A DNA stretch of 55,365 nucleotides. Source: Leuconostoc citreum. GTDB lineage: Bacteria; Bacillota; Bacilli; Lactobacillales; Lactobacillaceae. The position numbers and the translations under genes were made by a program. Shown here one piece after another: positions 18,141 through 28,275 of this stretch. How positions within the stretch are numbered: the first letter of the stretch is position 1; each line of letters opens with the position of its first letter. A model generated the notes under the pieces. It did not search any database. It had not been told where the DNA came from and saw only the letters and a list, made by a program, of their open reading frames with translations. The stretch lies in contig NZ_PUFH01000009.1 in assembly GCF_004354555.1 (NCBI RefSeq), positions 1 to 55,365 on the forward strand, read 5' to 3'.

Positions 18141-19225
18141 TGCCTACCTGCCTTTCTTGTCAGTGCGAGACCAACAATAACACTGGTTACAGGTACCGCC
18201 AAAACAATTCCGATGGCTGAAATGACAGTTTGCAAAATACCAAGATTCATCACTTGATCCATGATGTAGGCCCAGTTATTGCCATTACGTAACATCAAAA
18301 AGACCATTGGCAAGGTCTCAGCTATAAATATCATAAATAACACATTCATTAATGTACCCATAATTTCGCGGCCAACAGACACACCGGCATGCCAATAATC
18401 ACCAAACTCACGTATGCTATTTTCACGTCGCATCCCAAATTGCATCGCCACAATATCAGAAGCCTCATCCATAACAGCGCCCAAAACACCAATGACCGTT
18501 TGTGCCATGAATAAAGTGGCCGGTACTTGTGTAACATATGACATGGTCTCAAAATGGACACCAACATTGTGAGTTACATCCAAAACAATAATTAATAAAA
18601 TAATTGTCAAGAACGTAGTGATTAAGGTGGCTGCTAAAGTTAATGCCATCTGTAGTGTTCGACCCAGAACCAGAATCAAACTGACTGCCGCGAAAAGTAT
18701 ACTCAAAATACTAAAAATCAATAAAACATTCGTATCTTTGTTATGAATATCTACCAACAAAGCGACGCCAAATAAAGCAATATTAATCAACATACTCAAT
18801 AATAGCCAACTCGTCGCACGCCACTTACTATACATTAATAACAGCGCCAAAAAGAATGTCATTAATGCACCGACCCAAGCATCACGTTTCAGCGATAAAA
18901 TATGTGTATTGGCAGCAACCTTTTCTAATAATAATTGGTCTCCAACACGATATTTTTGTGTCATCACTTGTGATTTTGCATAGTCATTGTGAATGACAAT
19001 AATCCTTTTTTCCCGATTCAATAACTTGACAGTTAATCTTTGTGTTATCATGACGTCAGCATTGCCATGTTCATCGGTGGTTTTTTGTGTCACCGATGCC
19101 TGTACTTGTGTCACTTGGCCAACTGGATTCTGATATAAAAAAGCATCGTGTCGTAAAAAAAGCCAGACAAAGAGCACGACAACCAATAACAAGCCATATT
19201 TTATTGTGTGCCTCATATTTTTCAA
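18137..19225 (-). CDS. YibE/F family membrane protein (first of pair)
   Basis: 362 aa if started at the TTG that overlaps the dnaI stop (TTGA), or 359 aa from the ATG at 19216. It has one N-terminal membrane anchor, an extracellular beta-rich domain (about 35-110), then about seven membrane segments with the family motif GVLGAVMDEASDIVAMQFG (near 245). The larger size and extracellular domain distinguish it from its partner at 17358-18140. Confidence 0.8.
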   Translation of the reverse strand: MKNMRHTIKYGLLLVVVLFVWLFLRHDAFLYQNPVGQVTQVQASVTQKTTDEHGNADVMITQRLTVKLLNREKRIIVIHNDYAKSQVMTQKYRVGDQLLLEKVAANTHILSLKRDAWVGALMTFFLALLLMYSKWRATSWLLLSMLINIALFGVALLVDIHNKDTNVLLIFSILSILFAAVSLILVLGRTLQMALTLAATLITTFLTIILLIIVLDVTHNVGVHFETMSYVTQVPATLFMAQTVIGVLGAVMDEASDIVAMQFGMRRENSIREFGDYWHAGVSVGREIMGTLMNVLFMIFIAETLPMVFLMLRNGNNWAYIMDQVMNLGILQTVISAIGIVLAVPVTSVIVGLALTRKAGRQ

Positions 19226-20148
19226 TTATCTAACCGTCTATTCTTACCGGATACAGTGATTTGTCGCGTCAGAAATTTCACGCGTTGCATCAATCTCGCA
19301 GCCTTACCTTTGTCACGGTCATCTCGTGTTTCAGCCAAATAAGACGTTAATTCCGTCATATCAAAATTTGAAGTTATAAATGTCGTCAACTCGTTTTGCA
19401 TGCGATATTCTAAAATAACCCCTAGAATATCGTCACGTATCCACATACTTAAATTTTCAGCACCTAAATCATCTAATATTAATACGGGTATGCTTTTTGC
19501 TTGTGCCATCATGCGTGATTTCAAGTCATTAGATCGCCCAATAGCATCTTTCAAATCAGCAGCAAATGACGGGAAATGCAACATCATTACGCCAATATTA
19601 TTGGCCGCTAAAGCATTGGCTAGCGCCCCCATCAAATATGTTTTACCGACACCAAAATCACCATACAAGTACAACCCTTGTGTATACTGGTCTGGTTTAG
19701 CGATTAGTTGTGTTAACGTCTCTACAATTTCTGTCACTGCCTCTGCACGACCAGATTCTACGGCGATGGTCTGTAGATCAGCATTTTTAATCGCCTTAGG
19801 CATTTTATAAGTAATGAGCTTATCAGCCTGCATCAACTGTTGCTGCTTTTTTTCATCGGCAACGTAACGAACATGTGGGTAGCCTTTTTCAATCTCTAGT
19901 TGTGGATAATAACCAGGATATAAAGACTTTTCCCCAGATTGAATACGTTTTTTTTGTTGAATAAATTCATGTAAGTCCATCATTTTGAGTTGAAAAGCAT
20001 CTGCTTTCAGTTCTTTTTGATGTGCAGACCAAAATTGACGTATATCTGAGTCCTCAGCAATACTTTGTACAATTTCGGCTAGTTTAGTTTCTTCAATTTT
20101 AGGATATTTTTGTTGAAATTGTTTGAGAATGTCTGATAAATTTTGCAT
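19222..20148 (-). CDS. dnaI: Primosomal protein DnaI, helicase loader
   Basis: 308 aa. The N-terminal region (1-100) binds the replicative helicase. The C-terminal AAA+ domain has Walker A GDFGVGKT near residue 165, Walker B LILDDLG near 225 and a sensor segment FITSNF near 270. It loads DnaC helicase at oriC and at restart sites. The start is 1 nt after the dnaB stop, so the two are coexpressed, the standard arrangement in Firmicutes. Confidence 0.93.
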   Translation of the reverse strand: MQNLSDILKQFQQKYPKIEETKLAEIVQSIAEDSDIRQFWSAHQKELKADAFQLKMMDLHEFIQQKKRIQSGEKSLYPGYYPQLEIEKGYPHVRYVADEKKQQQLMQADKLITYKMPKAIKNADLQTIAVESGRAEAVTEIVETLTQLIAKPDQYTQGLYLYGDFGVGKTYLMGALANALAANNIGVMMLHFPSFAADLKDAIGRSNDLKSRMMAQAKSIPVLILDDLGAENLSMWIRDDILGVILEYRMQNELTTFITSNFDMTELTSYLAETRDDRDKGKAARLMQRVKFLTRQITVSGKNRRLDN

Positions 20149-20149
20149 A

Positions 20150-21487
20150 TTAGTTTCTCGTCTTTATATTCTTTAGTTTAGCTAACGCAGCGGCAGCTGC
20201 ATCGGTGCCCATGTTTGCTGACGATTCCGGTGCTACTGTTTTTGCCTGTTGTTGTAAAAATTTAGGCGCTGTTTTTTCAACTTTTTTAGAGCGACTAAAA
20301 CGTTTTTCCTGTCTGGATAAATTAGCTTGTTGATGTTGCTGAATTTGAACTAATGCTTTTTCAGGAGAATCAACACGATTTTGCGTCCATGAATCAGCAA
20401 TTGTTGTGACCAAAGCGCCTTTTAGACTATCATTCTGCAGACCAATCAACACATAATGGACCAAAATATTGATAACTGCCATTGGCAGAACACTTTGTGC
20501 CACTAAATAATCCACCAAATCACGTTCATTTTTTAACACTAAGCCATTTTTTAGCGTCGTTTTAACATAGGCTAAAAAGTCTTGGGCGCTCGTTGTATTT
20601 GCAATTTCAATCAAAGCCTTAGCTTCTGAATTTTTAATCTCTGGCATCCTATTTTTTTCGTCAGTTACTTGATTAGTAGCCGGTACCATCACAGATTGTG
20701 GTCGCGCTACTTGCGCTCGTAATAAGCGTTGTACATCTTTTTCACTTATTTCATGTTTATCAAGACTGACACTCTGACTGATGATATTTGCTAATGTCAC
20801 TTCATCCACACCATAGTTTAAATGCATGGCAACTAGAAAATTATGGTGTTTCTCGATTTCATCTTTCGTTGTACCATGTACCATCTCTGCCATATCATTG
20901 AAACTAAAGTCAGTTGCTTCTGCAGTAACCTTTGCCTCTTGATACGCTAATGGTGTGGTTGGTACACTCTCATCACTTTGATTCTGAAAAACTTGTAAGA
21001 ACCGCGCAGAAATATCCTTGCCTAATAGTTCCTTTTGCCCCTGAACATCGTAACGCATTTGTAGTGTTAAATAGCGTTCTTCACCAACAAATTTATATAA
21101 AAGGCCAGCGAGTAAGGGCTCTTTGAAAAAGCGATCTGCCATTAATGGCATCATCAACCGATAGCCGTAAACTTCACCTACAGCATCGTGTTCATAAAAA
21201 GTTTTAATGAGTCCTGCAGCCTCAAGACGGCGACGAAATTTAACAAAATTAGGTAAACTAATATTCAAACTATCTATCAAAAAATTATGATCTTGTCGAT
21301 GTAACTGATTGGCTGTATAAGGTAACTCATTGACTAACAAATGATACAAGGCATAACTTGTCGAGCCAATAAAAGGCAAATATAAAGTAAACACACGTTC
21401 TAGGTCGTCTGGTGTAATAAGATGATCACTTCGAATGAAAACACCTGAAGTGGCGTGAAATTCAATTGTCTCACTACTTTGTGTCAT
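20150..21487 (-). CDS. dnaB: Replication initiation/membrane attachment protein DnaB
   Basis: 445 aa from the ATG at 21487, the expected length for Firmicute DnaB (not the helicase). An N-terminal winged helix (about 20-130) is followed by DnaD-type C-terminal helices (about 305-390) and a lysine-rich tail. It helps DnaD and DnaI load the helicase. The start overlaps the end of coaE. The nrdR gene often found upstream in relatives is not here. Confidence 0.88.
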   Translation of the reverse strand: MTQSSETIEFHATSGVFIRSDHLITPDDLERVFTLYLPFIGSTSYALYHLLVNELPYTANQLHRQDHNFLIDSLNISLPNFVKFRRRLEAAGLIKTFYEHDAVGEVYGYRLMMPLMADRFFKEPLLAGLLYKFVGEERYLTLQMRYDVQGQKELLGKDISARFLQVFQNQSDESVPTTPLAYQEAKVTAEATDFSFNDMAEMVHGTTKDEIEKHHNFLVAMHLNYGVDEVTLANIISQSVSLDKHEISEKDVQRLLRAQVARPQSVMVPATNQVTDEKNRMPEIKNSEAKALIEIANTTSAQDFLAYVKTTLKNGLVLKNERDLVDYLVAQSVLPMAVINILVHYVLIGLQNDSLKGALVTTIADSWTQNRVDSPEKALVQIQQHQQANLSRQEKRFSRSKKVEKTAPKFLQQQAKTVAPESSANMGTDAAAAALAKLKNIKTRN

Positions 21488-22094
21488 ATTCTGGTGCAAT
21501 GTCCTTTAATTTTTCTATGAGATTGTCTACTTGTGCTTTCAGCTGTGATTTATCCCCGTTATTATTAATCACGTAGTCAGCACGAGCTACTTTCTCTGCA
21601 ATTGGCATCTGTGTACGCATACGGTTTTTGGCTTGTCGCTCATCTAAACTGTCACGAGATTTTAAGCGCGCTAATTGTACCTCAGGGTCAGCGCTGACAA
21701 CAATGATTTTATCCACATGATAATTTTTATCATATTCTCGTTCGAACAAGAGCGGGATGTCAAGGATTAAAACAGGTACGTGTTGTGTGCGCCAAAAGTT
21801 TATTTTATCTGCCATCACTGAACGAATCGCTGGTTGCATAATTGCATTCAATCGTTGTAATTCACTTTGATTATCAAAAACAATATTCCCTAATTGACTA
21901 CGGTTTAACACACCGTTTTCAATGACACCGGGACCAAAAGCGAGTTTAATGGCTTCTAGTGTATGCGTGCCAGGCTCAACAACTTCACGTGCCACGACGT
22001 CGGCGTCAACAATTGGCATCCCTGCATCTCGTAGCATGGTACTGACTGTCGATTTTCCAGTAGCAATGCTACCCGTTAAACCAATAATAACCAT
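21474..22094 (-). CDS. coaE: Dephospho-CoA kinase
   Basis: 206 aa. The P-loop GLTGSIATGKST lies at residues 5-16, the substrate segment DADVVAREV at 31-39, and the lid with LARLKSRD near 145. It catalyses the last step of coenzyme A synthesis. The start codon shares one base with the stop of the DUF975 gene (TAATG), so it is translationally coupled. The 3' end overlaps dnaB. Confidence 0.93.
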   Translation of the reverse strand: MVIIGLTGSIATGKSTVSTMLRDAGMPIVDADVVAREVVEPGTHTLEAIKLAFGPGVIENGVLNRSQLGNIVFDNQSELQRLNAIMQPAIRSVMADKINFWRTQHVPVLILDIPLLFEREYDKNYHVDKIIVVSADPEVQLARLKSRDSLDERQAKNRMRTQMPIAEKVARADYVINNNGDKSQLKAQVDNLIEKLKDIAPEYDTK

Positions 22095-22825
22095 TAGGCC
22101 GCCTGCCTTTCTGCTAATTTGAGCGTCAAAAGATGACGCGAATAAGCAACACGTGTGGCATTAAGATAGGGAATGACATAAATGTAAGCTAGTCCTGCTG
22201 TTACAAAACCTAAAATATGCCAACCAATAAAGCTCAATTCCAACAAAAATAACTCCCATTTACGACCAGCCATTAGTCGACGACTAATCGTGATGTAATC
22301 AGTTAACTGACGTTGACGTGTCCCATGTTCAATATCTATTTTATAAATGAAATAAGTCTGTGAATAAGCAAAATACTTAACCACTCCTGGTACAATCAAT
22401 AATAATGTCCACAAAAACATCAAGACACTTTGGACAATAGCTAACAACAATGTGTGCCAAATATTACCATGCGTAAAAGCTTGAAAAGCGGTTTTTAGGG
22501 TTGGTTTTGTTTTGGGTTGCTCATACCAGTCAATTAGTGTCCAACACACACTCCACGTCAATACAAGCTGCACTGCTTGACTCAAAATATCTTGAATCGT
22601 CTCATACATTTGGCTAATACGATCATCACTAGAAACACTAACATCACTTATCGTTGCGAATTGTCGGAATACAATATACAGAGATAAGAGTGTACTAACT
22701 GTTGTCAAAATCGTTAAAACAATTGGTACGATGTTGATTTTAATAGCTGTGCCTAAACGACCATGATATAACGCACGTGCTTCACGCTTAACATTACGAA
22801 TGCTAATTGGTTCTATTGAATTCAT
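22094..22825 (-). CDS. DUF975 family membrane protein
   Basis: 243 aa. It begins with ARALYHGRLGTAIKI, as in DUF975 proteins, and has about five membrane segments. It is inserted between mutM and coaE, which are adjacent in many relatives. AGGAG Shine-Dalgarno. The function is unknown; the family is widespread in lactobacilli and streptococci. Confidence 0.8.
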   Translation of the reverse strand: MNSIEPISIRNVKREARALYHGRLGTAIKINIVPIVLTILTTVSTLLSLYIVFRQFATISDVSVSSDDRISQMYETIQDILSQAVQLVLTWSVCWTLIDWYEQPKTKPTLKTAFQAFTHGNIWHTLLLAIVQSVLMFLWTLLLIVPGVVKYFAYSQTYFIYKIDIEHGTRQRQLTDYITISRRLMAGRKWELFLLELSFIGWHILGFVTAGLAYIYVIPYLNATRVAYSRHLLTLKLAERQAA

Positions 22826-22833
22826 TCTTTCTC

Positions 22834-23676
22834 CTAAATAACTGAATTTGGTTTAAGCTGGCAAAACGGACAAAATGTCGTACCACGTTGTCCAACCTTA
22901 ATCTTTGACATGGAAGTGCCACAACGTAAGCACGGTTGCCCCACACGTCCATAGGCTTGTAATTCATTTTGGAACTGACCGACTTCGCCAAAAACATTGC
23001 TAAAACTATGCACGGTTGTTCCATGATGCTTAATGGCTCGTGCCATTTCGTCAATAATATTTTGTCTTAAAACGGCTAACACTGTTCGTGACAAACTATT
23101 GGTTGGCGTTTCAGGATGAATTTTACTCTGCCAAAGCACTTCGTCAGCATAGATATTACCAATGCCAGCAATTTGATTTTGATCCAATAAGAAGCTTTTG
23201 ACTGGCTTCTTTGATTTGGCAAACGCAGTCACCATATAATCTAAGGATAAATCATCAGCAGTGGGTTCTGGACCCAGTTTTGCCAACGAGGGCACGTCAA
23301 TTTTTTCATGTCCTGTTGTCGCTAAAACCATTCGTCCAAAACGACGTGTATCGTTATAGAAAACGGCACGATTATCCGATAGTTCAAAAATAATTTCCGT
23401 GTGTTTATGTGGTGTTGCTTCACGCGGTTCAACAGAGTACTGCCCTTCCATGCGCAAATGAGAAACAATGGTATGGCCATTGGACAAACGTAATAATAAA
23501 TACTTTCCTCGGCGATCAATTGCTGTAAAAGAGGCATTCATAACGCCAGTAATAAAAGCATTTGAATCACCGCTAATGACTTTTGGATACGGTAATTTCA
23601 CCTGAACGATATGTCCACCAATAATTAATTTTTTTAGACCACGGCGAACCGTTTCAACTTCTGGTAACTCTGGCAT
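22834..23676 (-). CDS. mutM: Formamidopyrimidine-DNA glycosylase
   Basis: 280 aa from the ATG at 23676, chosen because the mature enzyme must begin P-E-L-P-E with catalytic Pro and Glu at once after Met; an upstream TTG would add three residues. The helix-two-turn-helix carries the QNQIAGIGNIYADE segment near residue 168. The C-terminal zinc finger has CLRC and CPFC pairs (about 245-272). It removes oxidised purines such as 8-oxoguanine. Confidence 0.95.
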   Translation of the reverse strand: MPELPEVETVRRGLKKLIIGGHIVQVKLPYPKVISGDSNAFITGVMNASFTAIDRRGKYLLLRLSNGHTIVSHLRMEGQYSVEPREATPHKHTEIIFELSDNRAVFYNDTRRFGRMVLATTGHEKIDVPSLAKLGPEPTADDLSLDYMVTAFAKSKKPVKSFLLDQNQIAGIGNIYADEVLWQSKIHPETPTNSLSRTVLAVLRQNIIDEMARAIKHHGTTVHSFSNVFGEVGQFQNELQAYGRVGQPCLRCGTSMSKIKVGQRGTTFCPFCQLKPNSVI

Positions 23677-23795
23677 ACTGAACAAATTCCCTTTCTAGCC
23701 AAACACAATGATGCGTTGACAGTGTGACGGCATGTCGTTAATACTCATTTTACCACAATAAAAGCTGTAGCAATTTTTACAGTATATAGCCTGAT

Positions 23796-23836
23796 AAAAA
23801 AAGAAGCTATGCAACTAATGCAATGACTTCTTTTTA
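23796..23836. terminator. Terminator downstream of mutS2
   Basis: AAAAAGAAG and CTTCTTTTT flank a hairpin with an inner TGCA/TGCA pairing. It separates the mutS2 transcript from mutM. Confidence 0.7.
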
Positions 23837-23852
23837 AACAAACAACAAAACT

Positions 23853-26258
23853 TTATGATAATTCAGCAATTGTTGCCCCATCCCCACCTGCGTTAGCGTT
23901 AGCAAAGTGGTAGGCCTTAACACGACGATCAGATCTTAAAAACTCGGTGACACCTTGTCTTAAGGCACCTGTCCCTTTACCATGGATAATCTCCACAGTA
24001 CCAAGATTAGCAAGCACTGCAGTATCTAAATAGCGATCCAATTCTGCCAACGCTGCTTCATATCGGACGCCACGTAAATCCAAACGAGACTTCGCTGTCG
24101 CACGTGCTGAACCAGAAGCCGTCTTGGTTTTAACAATTTTCTGTTGTTTTTGTTTGGCTTTAGATTGTTGGGCTTTGGCAGTTGCTTCTGTTTTAACAAT
24201 GTCATCTTCGTCAACAAGCATTTTTAAAATACCCATCTCAACTTCCCATTGTCCGTTACTGTGCTGTTTAATTAACGTTCCCTGCTGGCCATAGGATTGC
24301 ACAGTAATCTCATCACCAGCTACTAGCTGTTTAGCTCGCTTGGCTTTTTGAAGTATCTTATTCTTTTCCAGACTACTATTTTGGCGCAAGCCATCCAGCT
24401 GACGTTTTTTAGCCTGTAAGTCTTGCTCACTAAGCTCACCCGCACTTTGACCTGCATTTAGTCGTGCTTTACGAATTTCTGAGATCATTTGTTCAGCTTG
24501 TTTTTTAGTTGCTGCAACAATATGATTCGCCTCATTTTTGGCATCTAATACAATCTTGGCGCGCTCTTTTTCCAACTGCCGTTGCTGTTCTGATAATGCT
24601 TCTGATTGTTTTTCCGTTGCTTTTAATTGTTCAGAAAGTGCTACATCATGTTGCTTAACCGCGTCACGTTGCGCAACCAAATCAGCAATCATTTGATTAA
24701 GATCTTGATCGGCATCGCTAGTCAAAGCTGTTGCTGCACCAATCACATCGTCGCCAAAACCTAAGCGCTTAGCAATTGCCAAAGCATTCGATTGACCTGG
24801 TACCCCCATCAAAAATTGATAGGTCGGCTTTAACGTACTGACATCAAAAACCATTGATGCATTAAGCGTTTCCGGTCGGTTATAACCATATAGCTTCAAT
24901 TCCGGATAATGTGTGGTTGCAATCACAAAGGCACCCAAGCTAGCAACTTTATCTAAAATAGCAATTGCCAGTGCAGCCCCTTCAGCAGGATCCGTACCGG
25001 CGCCTAATTCATCAAAAATAACAAGCGTTTTATCGTCAATACGATCAATCATCGAGACGATATTAGCCATATGTGAACTAAAGGTTGATAAGCTTTGCTC
25101 AATTGATTGTTCATCACCAATATCTGCAAAAATTTCATGAAACACACCAACAGTTGATGGGCGTTTTGTCGTAATAAACAAACCAGATTGCGCCATCAAC
25201 TGTAATATGCCTAGCGTCTTGATAGTTATTGTTTTACCACCTGTATTGGGACCCGTGATAATAATAGCCTTATAACCATCGCCAAGTGCAATATCATTGG
25301 CAACAGCCAAATCTTTGTCTAGTAGCGGATGCCAAGCTTGTTGCAAGTCAACTTTATTTTCTGTATTAACCATCGGCTGCATAGCATCCAACCGAGCTGC
25401 TAGTCGTGCCTTGGCATTTACAAAATCAAAATGCCCCAGAATCATCACATTATTGGCGATTTCTTCTGTGTGTGGCGCTAAGGTCGCTGATAGTTCTTGT
25501 AGCACACGTTGTTCTTCGGCTTGCTCTTGGACACGTAGTTCACTTAATTTGTTGTTAAGCGTCACAACTGCTTGTGGCTCAACATACAACGTTTGTCCCG
25601 TCTGACTCTGATCATGGACCACACCGCCAAATTGACTACGATACTCAGCCTTAACAGGCAAGACATAGCGATCAGAGCGTATGGTCACAATTGGATCACT
25701 TAAATATTGTGCCGTCTTGCCTCGCGTGTATGCTTGCATTCGATTTTTAACTGCCTGCTCTGTTCCGTTGATACGGTCACGCACATGCTTCAATTCGTAG
25801 GATGCCTCATCATTAAGGCGGCCTGAGGAATCAATGGCAATCTGAATTTGACGTGTGATATCAGGCAATGTCACTAAATTCTTGGCTTGTTCAGGTAGCA
25901 CACGTAATGATTCGCCTATCGCCTCGTCCTGCATTTGCTCAAAAAAACTGGCAATCGTAGTTGTGTTACGTAACACGAGACTCATTTCAGATAGTTCAGT
26001 GGCACTCAAACTTGCTTCAATATTCAATCGCTTTAAGTGTGGGGTAATGTCACTCAATTTAGATAGTGGTATACCACCCTTTAAGCGATCAATCAAAACA
26101 GCATCGGCTGTTTCTGCTAACCAGTGATTAATCAGATCAACATCACTGACAGGCTGTAGTTCATTAGCTTCTTGCAAACCTGTTGGCGTTGATAAAAAAT
26201 CATTGAGTTGTAATTTAATTTTATCGTATTCTAATGTTTGTAAAACTTTATTATTCAT
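23853..26258 (-). CDS. mutS2: Endonuclease MutS2 / ribosome rescue factor RqcU
   Basis: 801 aa. It has the MutS core and ATPase with Walker A GPNTGGKT near residue 338 and Walker B VIFDELGAGTDPAEG near 410, a long coiled coil (about 515-620), a KOW-like segment (about 640-690) and a C-terminal Smr domain (LDLRGVRYEAAL, IIHGKGTGALRQG). In Firmicutes it suppresses recombination and splits collided ribosomes. The full set of domains is present. Confidence 0.93.
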   Translation of the reverse strand: MNNKVLQTLEYDKIKLQLNDFLSTPTGLQEANELQPVSDVDLINHWLAETADAVLIDRLKGGIPLSKLSDITPHLKRLNIEASLSATELSEMSLVLRNTTTIASFFEQMQDEAIGESLRVLPEQAKNLVTLPDITRQIQIAIDSSGRLNDEASYELKHVRDRINGTEQAVKNRMQAYTRGKTAQYLSDPIVTIRSDRYVLPVKAEYRSQFGGVVHDQSQTGQTLYVEPQAVVTLNNKLSELRVQEQAEEQRVLQELSATLAPHTEEIANNVMILGHFDFVNAKARLAARLDAMQPMVNTENKVDLQQAWHPLLDKDLAVANDIALGDGYKAIIITGPNTGGKTITIKTLGILQLMAQSGLFITTKRPSTVGVFHEIFADIGDEQSIEQSLSTFSSHMANIVSMIDRIDDKTLVIFDELGAGTDPAEGAALAIAILDKVASLGAFVIATTHYPELKLYGYNRPETLNASMVFDVSTLKPTYQFLMGVPGQSNALAIAKRLGFGDDVIGAATALTSDADQDLNQMIADLVAQRDAVKQHDVALSEQLKATEKQSEALSEQQRQLEKERAKIVLDAKNEANHIVAATKKQAEQMISEIRKARLNAGQSAGELSEQDLQAKKRQLDGLRQNSSLEKNKILQKAKRAKQLVAGDEITVQSYGQQGTLIKQHSNGQWEVEMGILKMLVDEDDIVKTEATAKAQQSKAKQKQQKIVKTKTASGSARATAKSRLDLRGVRYEAALAELDRYLDTAVLANLGTVEIIHGKGTGALRQGVTEFLRSDRRVKAYHFANANAGGDGATIAELS

Positions 26259-26323
26259 ATTTGTTTAGTATCTATCTTATTTATAGGCTGTACGAAAGTT
26301 ATCACAATAAGGTGCCCATAAAA

Positions 26324-26845
26324 TTATAGCCACCAATGATAAATTTGTTCAGCGAAAAAAGGGACATTGTCGAGGATCTGATTTAACTGGGGTGTGTTCA
26401 AGAACTGGTCTTGAATCCATGTATTTGGGACAACCGACAATAATTGGAGTGTGAAAAAAGCAATCACTGCACCAATAAAGCCGTAGAGGATACCACCAAG
26501 TACGCCATCAACCCACCCTAATAGCGGAATATGTCGAATAATTTTTAAGGAACGTAACACATAGTGACTGATTGCACCACCAACCATAAGTAATACAATA
26601 AACACTAGTCCTGAGCCCAAAAATTGTGTCCCGTGACTAACCACATCTTGTGGTACACTCGTTCTTACAAATTGCCCGTTCACGAAATTAGTTACTACTG
26701 AACCAACTGGCTTGGCAAATTTAATTGCTATATACCAAACAACAAACCAGAGCGCAATTCTTAATAAACCATTGACAAAACCATGTCGATAGCCGGATAT
26801 AAACCATATTAAAATAAAAATGATGGCAGCGCCAAGTAAAATCAT
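26324..26845 (-). CDS. cvpA: CvpA family membrane protein
   Basis: 173 aa, four membrane segments, with the typical N-terminal WFISGYRHGFVNGLL and the internal LGWVDGVLGGILYG motif. The start overlaps the zapA stop by 4 bp (ATGA). The zapA-cvpA-mutS2 order is conserved in lactobacilli. The family is linked to envelope homeostasis and colicin V production in enterobacteria; its role in Firmicutes is unclear. Confidence 0.85.
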   Translation of the reverse strand: MILLGAAIIFILIWFISGYRHGFVNGLLRIALWFVVWYIAIKFAKPVGSVVTNFVNGQFVRTSVPQDVVSHGTQFLGSGLVFIVLLMVGGAISHYVLRSLKIIRHIPLLGWVDGVLGGILYGFIGAVIAFFTLQLLSVVPNTWIQDQFLNTPQLNQILDNVPFFAEQIYHWWL

Positions 26846-27246
26846 ATTGAGGTTCCTTGTTTAAAAAGTTTATTAGTTGATCGTGCCTGGCTATCTTGCT
26901 TCGCGTGGTCAATAATTGAGCCAATCGCACTTTTTGATTCACGTCTTGTTGCCGGTTTCGTTGGTTGTTCACGCGCTGCTAACATTTTTTCTAGCTCAAC
27001 AACTTGTTTTTTTAAGTTGTCTACTTCAGCTTGCTTATATAATTGATCTGATAATGCATTAAAAGTCAATAACATGGCTTGATCCATCGTTGAAATTTTA
27101 GGGGCAACAACTTTAATTTGTTGCCACTCCTTATTCAACAAAGTTTCTACTGCTTTAAAGTGTGGTAAGCTTGCCTGCCCTGAAATGATGTAGTTTTTAC
27201 CAGCCAAATTTGCTTTATATTGTCGTTTCTCTTTTTGAGTTGCCAT
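26842..27246 (-). CDS. zapA: Cell division protein ZapA
   Basis: 134 aa. The N-terminal domain (about 1-75) has the ZapA pattern YKANLAGKNYIISG and the LTFNALSDQLYK helix, followed by a coiled coil (about 75-100) and a basic tail longer than in most ZapA proteins. It promotes FtsZ filament bundling. It is divergent from rnhC, a classic Firmicute arrangement. Confidence 0.8.
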   Translation of the reverse strand: MATQKEKRQYKANLAGKNYIISGQASLPHFKAVETLLNKEWQQIKVVAPKISTMDQAMLLTFNALSDQLYKQAEVDNLKKQVVELEKMLAAREQPTKPATRRESKSAIGSIIDHAKQDSQARSTNKLFKQGTSI

Positions 27247-27306
27247 TGTATTATCCCTTATGATGTCCTACCAATTATACACCATATTTTTCTCAACAAA
27301 AACTGA

Positions 27307-27318
27307 TATACTTATATT
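27307..27318 (+). promoter_or_regulatory. -10 element directly before rnhC, probable leaderless start
   Basis: TATACT at 27307-27312 is followed 6 nt later by the rnhC ATG, and no Shine-Dalgarno is visible. Transcription would begin at about the start codon. Confidence 0.45.
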
Positions 27319-28245
27319 ATGCAAATCGTTCTTCAAGTTTCTATACCACAACTTAAAAAAATGGCGGCCTATTACGCTCCTTACGCTGTTTCCAAAGCAC
27401 CAAAAGGTGCAGTGTTTGCAGCTAAATTATCACAAGCAACAGTAACAGCTTACAAATCTGGTAAAGTCCTATTTCAAGGGAGCGGTTTTAAAGTAGAAGC
27501 TGCTCGTTGGCAAGACAATGCAAACCAGCCGACTCAAAAAATGAATGCTAGTCACGTAACGCCAGGTGCGACTATCCCAACTGATTTTGCTAATTGGTCT
27601 GTTATTGGGTCTGATGAGGTCGGTGCGGGAGCCTACTTTGGCCCACTGACAACAGCGGCTGTTTTCGTATCTAAAAATGACCTTGATTGGGTAAAAGCGC
27701 TGGGCATAGCTGATTCAAAAACTCTGACTGATGCCAAAATGCGGGACATAGCCCCTGAAATTATTCAACGCCTCCCTCACCATGTGGTCAATTTATTACC
27801 AGAAAAATACAATGCCCTACAGCCTCACAATAATGTTAATCAACTCAAGGCCATCTCACATAATTTTGCTTTGCATAAAGTCTTAGAAAAAATTGCGCCA
27901 ATAACACCTGATGCCATTTTAATAGACCAATTCGCCCAAGCAACCACTTATTTCAACTATTTATCAAAAGCACAACAAAGCCCAGTCATTAGACAAAATG
28001 TTTATTTTACAACCAAGGGCGAACAGTACCATTTAAGTGTTGCAGCTGCTTCTATACTCGCTCGTGTGGTAGAATTAGATACTATGGTAGCTTTAAGTCA
28101 CGAAGCTGGCATGACGCTCCCTATTGGAGCAGGAAAAGCTGTGGATTTAGTTGCGGCAAAATTAATACGTCAAGGTCAAGATTTAAATCACTTTGCTAAA
28201 CTACATTTTGCAAATACGGCTAAAGCTAAATCACTCGTCAATTAA
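27319..28245 (+). CDS. rnhC: Ribonuclease HIII
   Basis: 308 aa. The N-terminal TBP-like substrate-binding domain spans about 1-80 and the RNase H2-type catalytic domain follows. The catalytic carboxylates are seen in GSDEVGAG (near residue 97), in ADSKTL (near 135), and in the DQFAQ segment (near 200). It cleaves RNA in RNA-DNA hybrids. It stands opposite zapA. Confidence 0.92.
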   Translation: MQIVLQVSIPQLKKMAAYYAPYAVSKAPKGAVFAAKLSQATVTAYKSGKVLFQGSGFKVEAARWQDNANQPTQKMNASHVTPGATIPTDFANWSVIGSDEVGAGAYFGPLTTAAVFVSKNDLDWVKALGIADSKTLTDAKMRDIAPEIIQRLPHHVVNLLPEKYNALQPHNNVNQLKAISHNFALHKVLEKIAPITPDAILIDQFAQATTYFNYLSKAQQSPVIRQNVYFTTKGEQYHLSVAAASILARVVELDTMVALSHEAGMTLPIGAGKAVDLVAAKLIRQGQDLNHFAKLHFANTAKAKSLVN

Positions 28246-28275
28246 ATTTATAACTTATATACTGGAGGCTCACTT

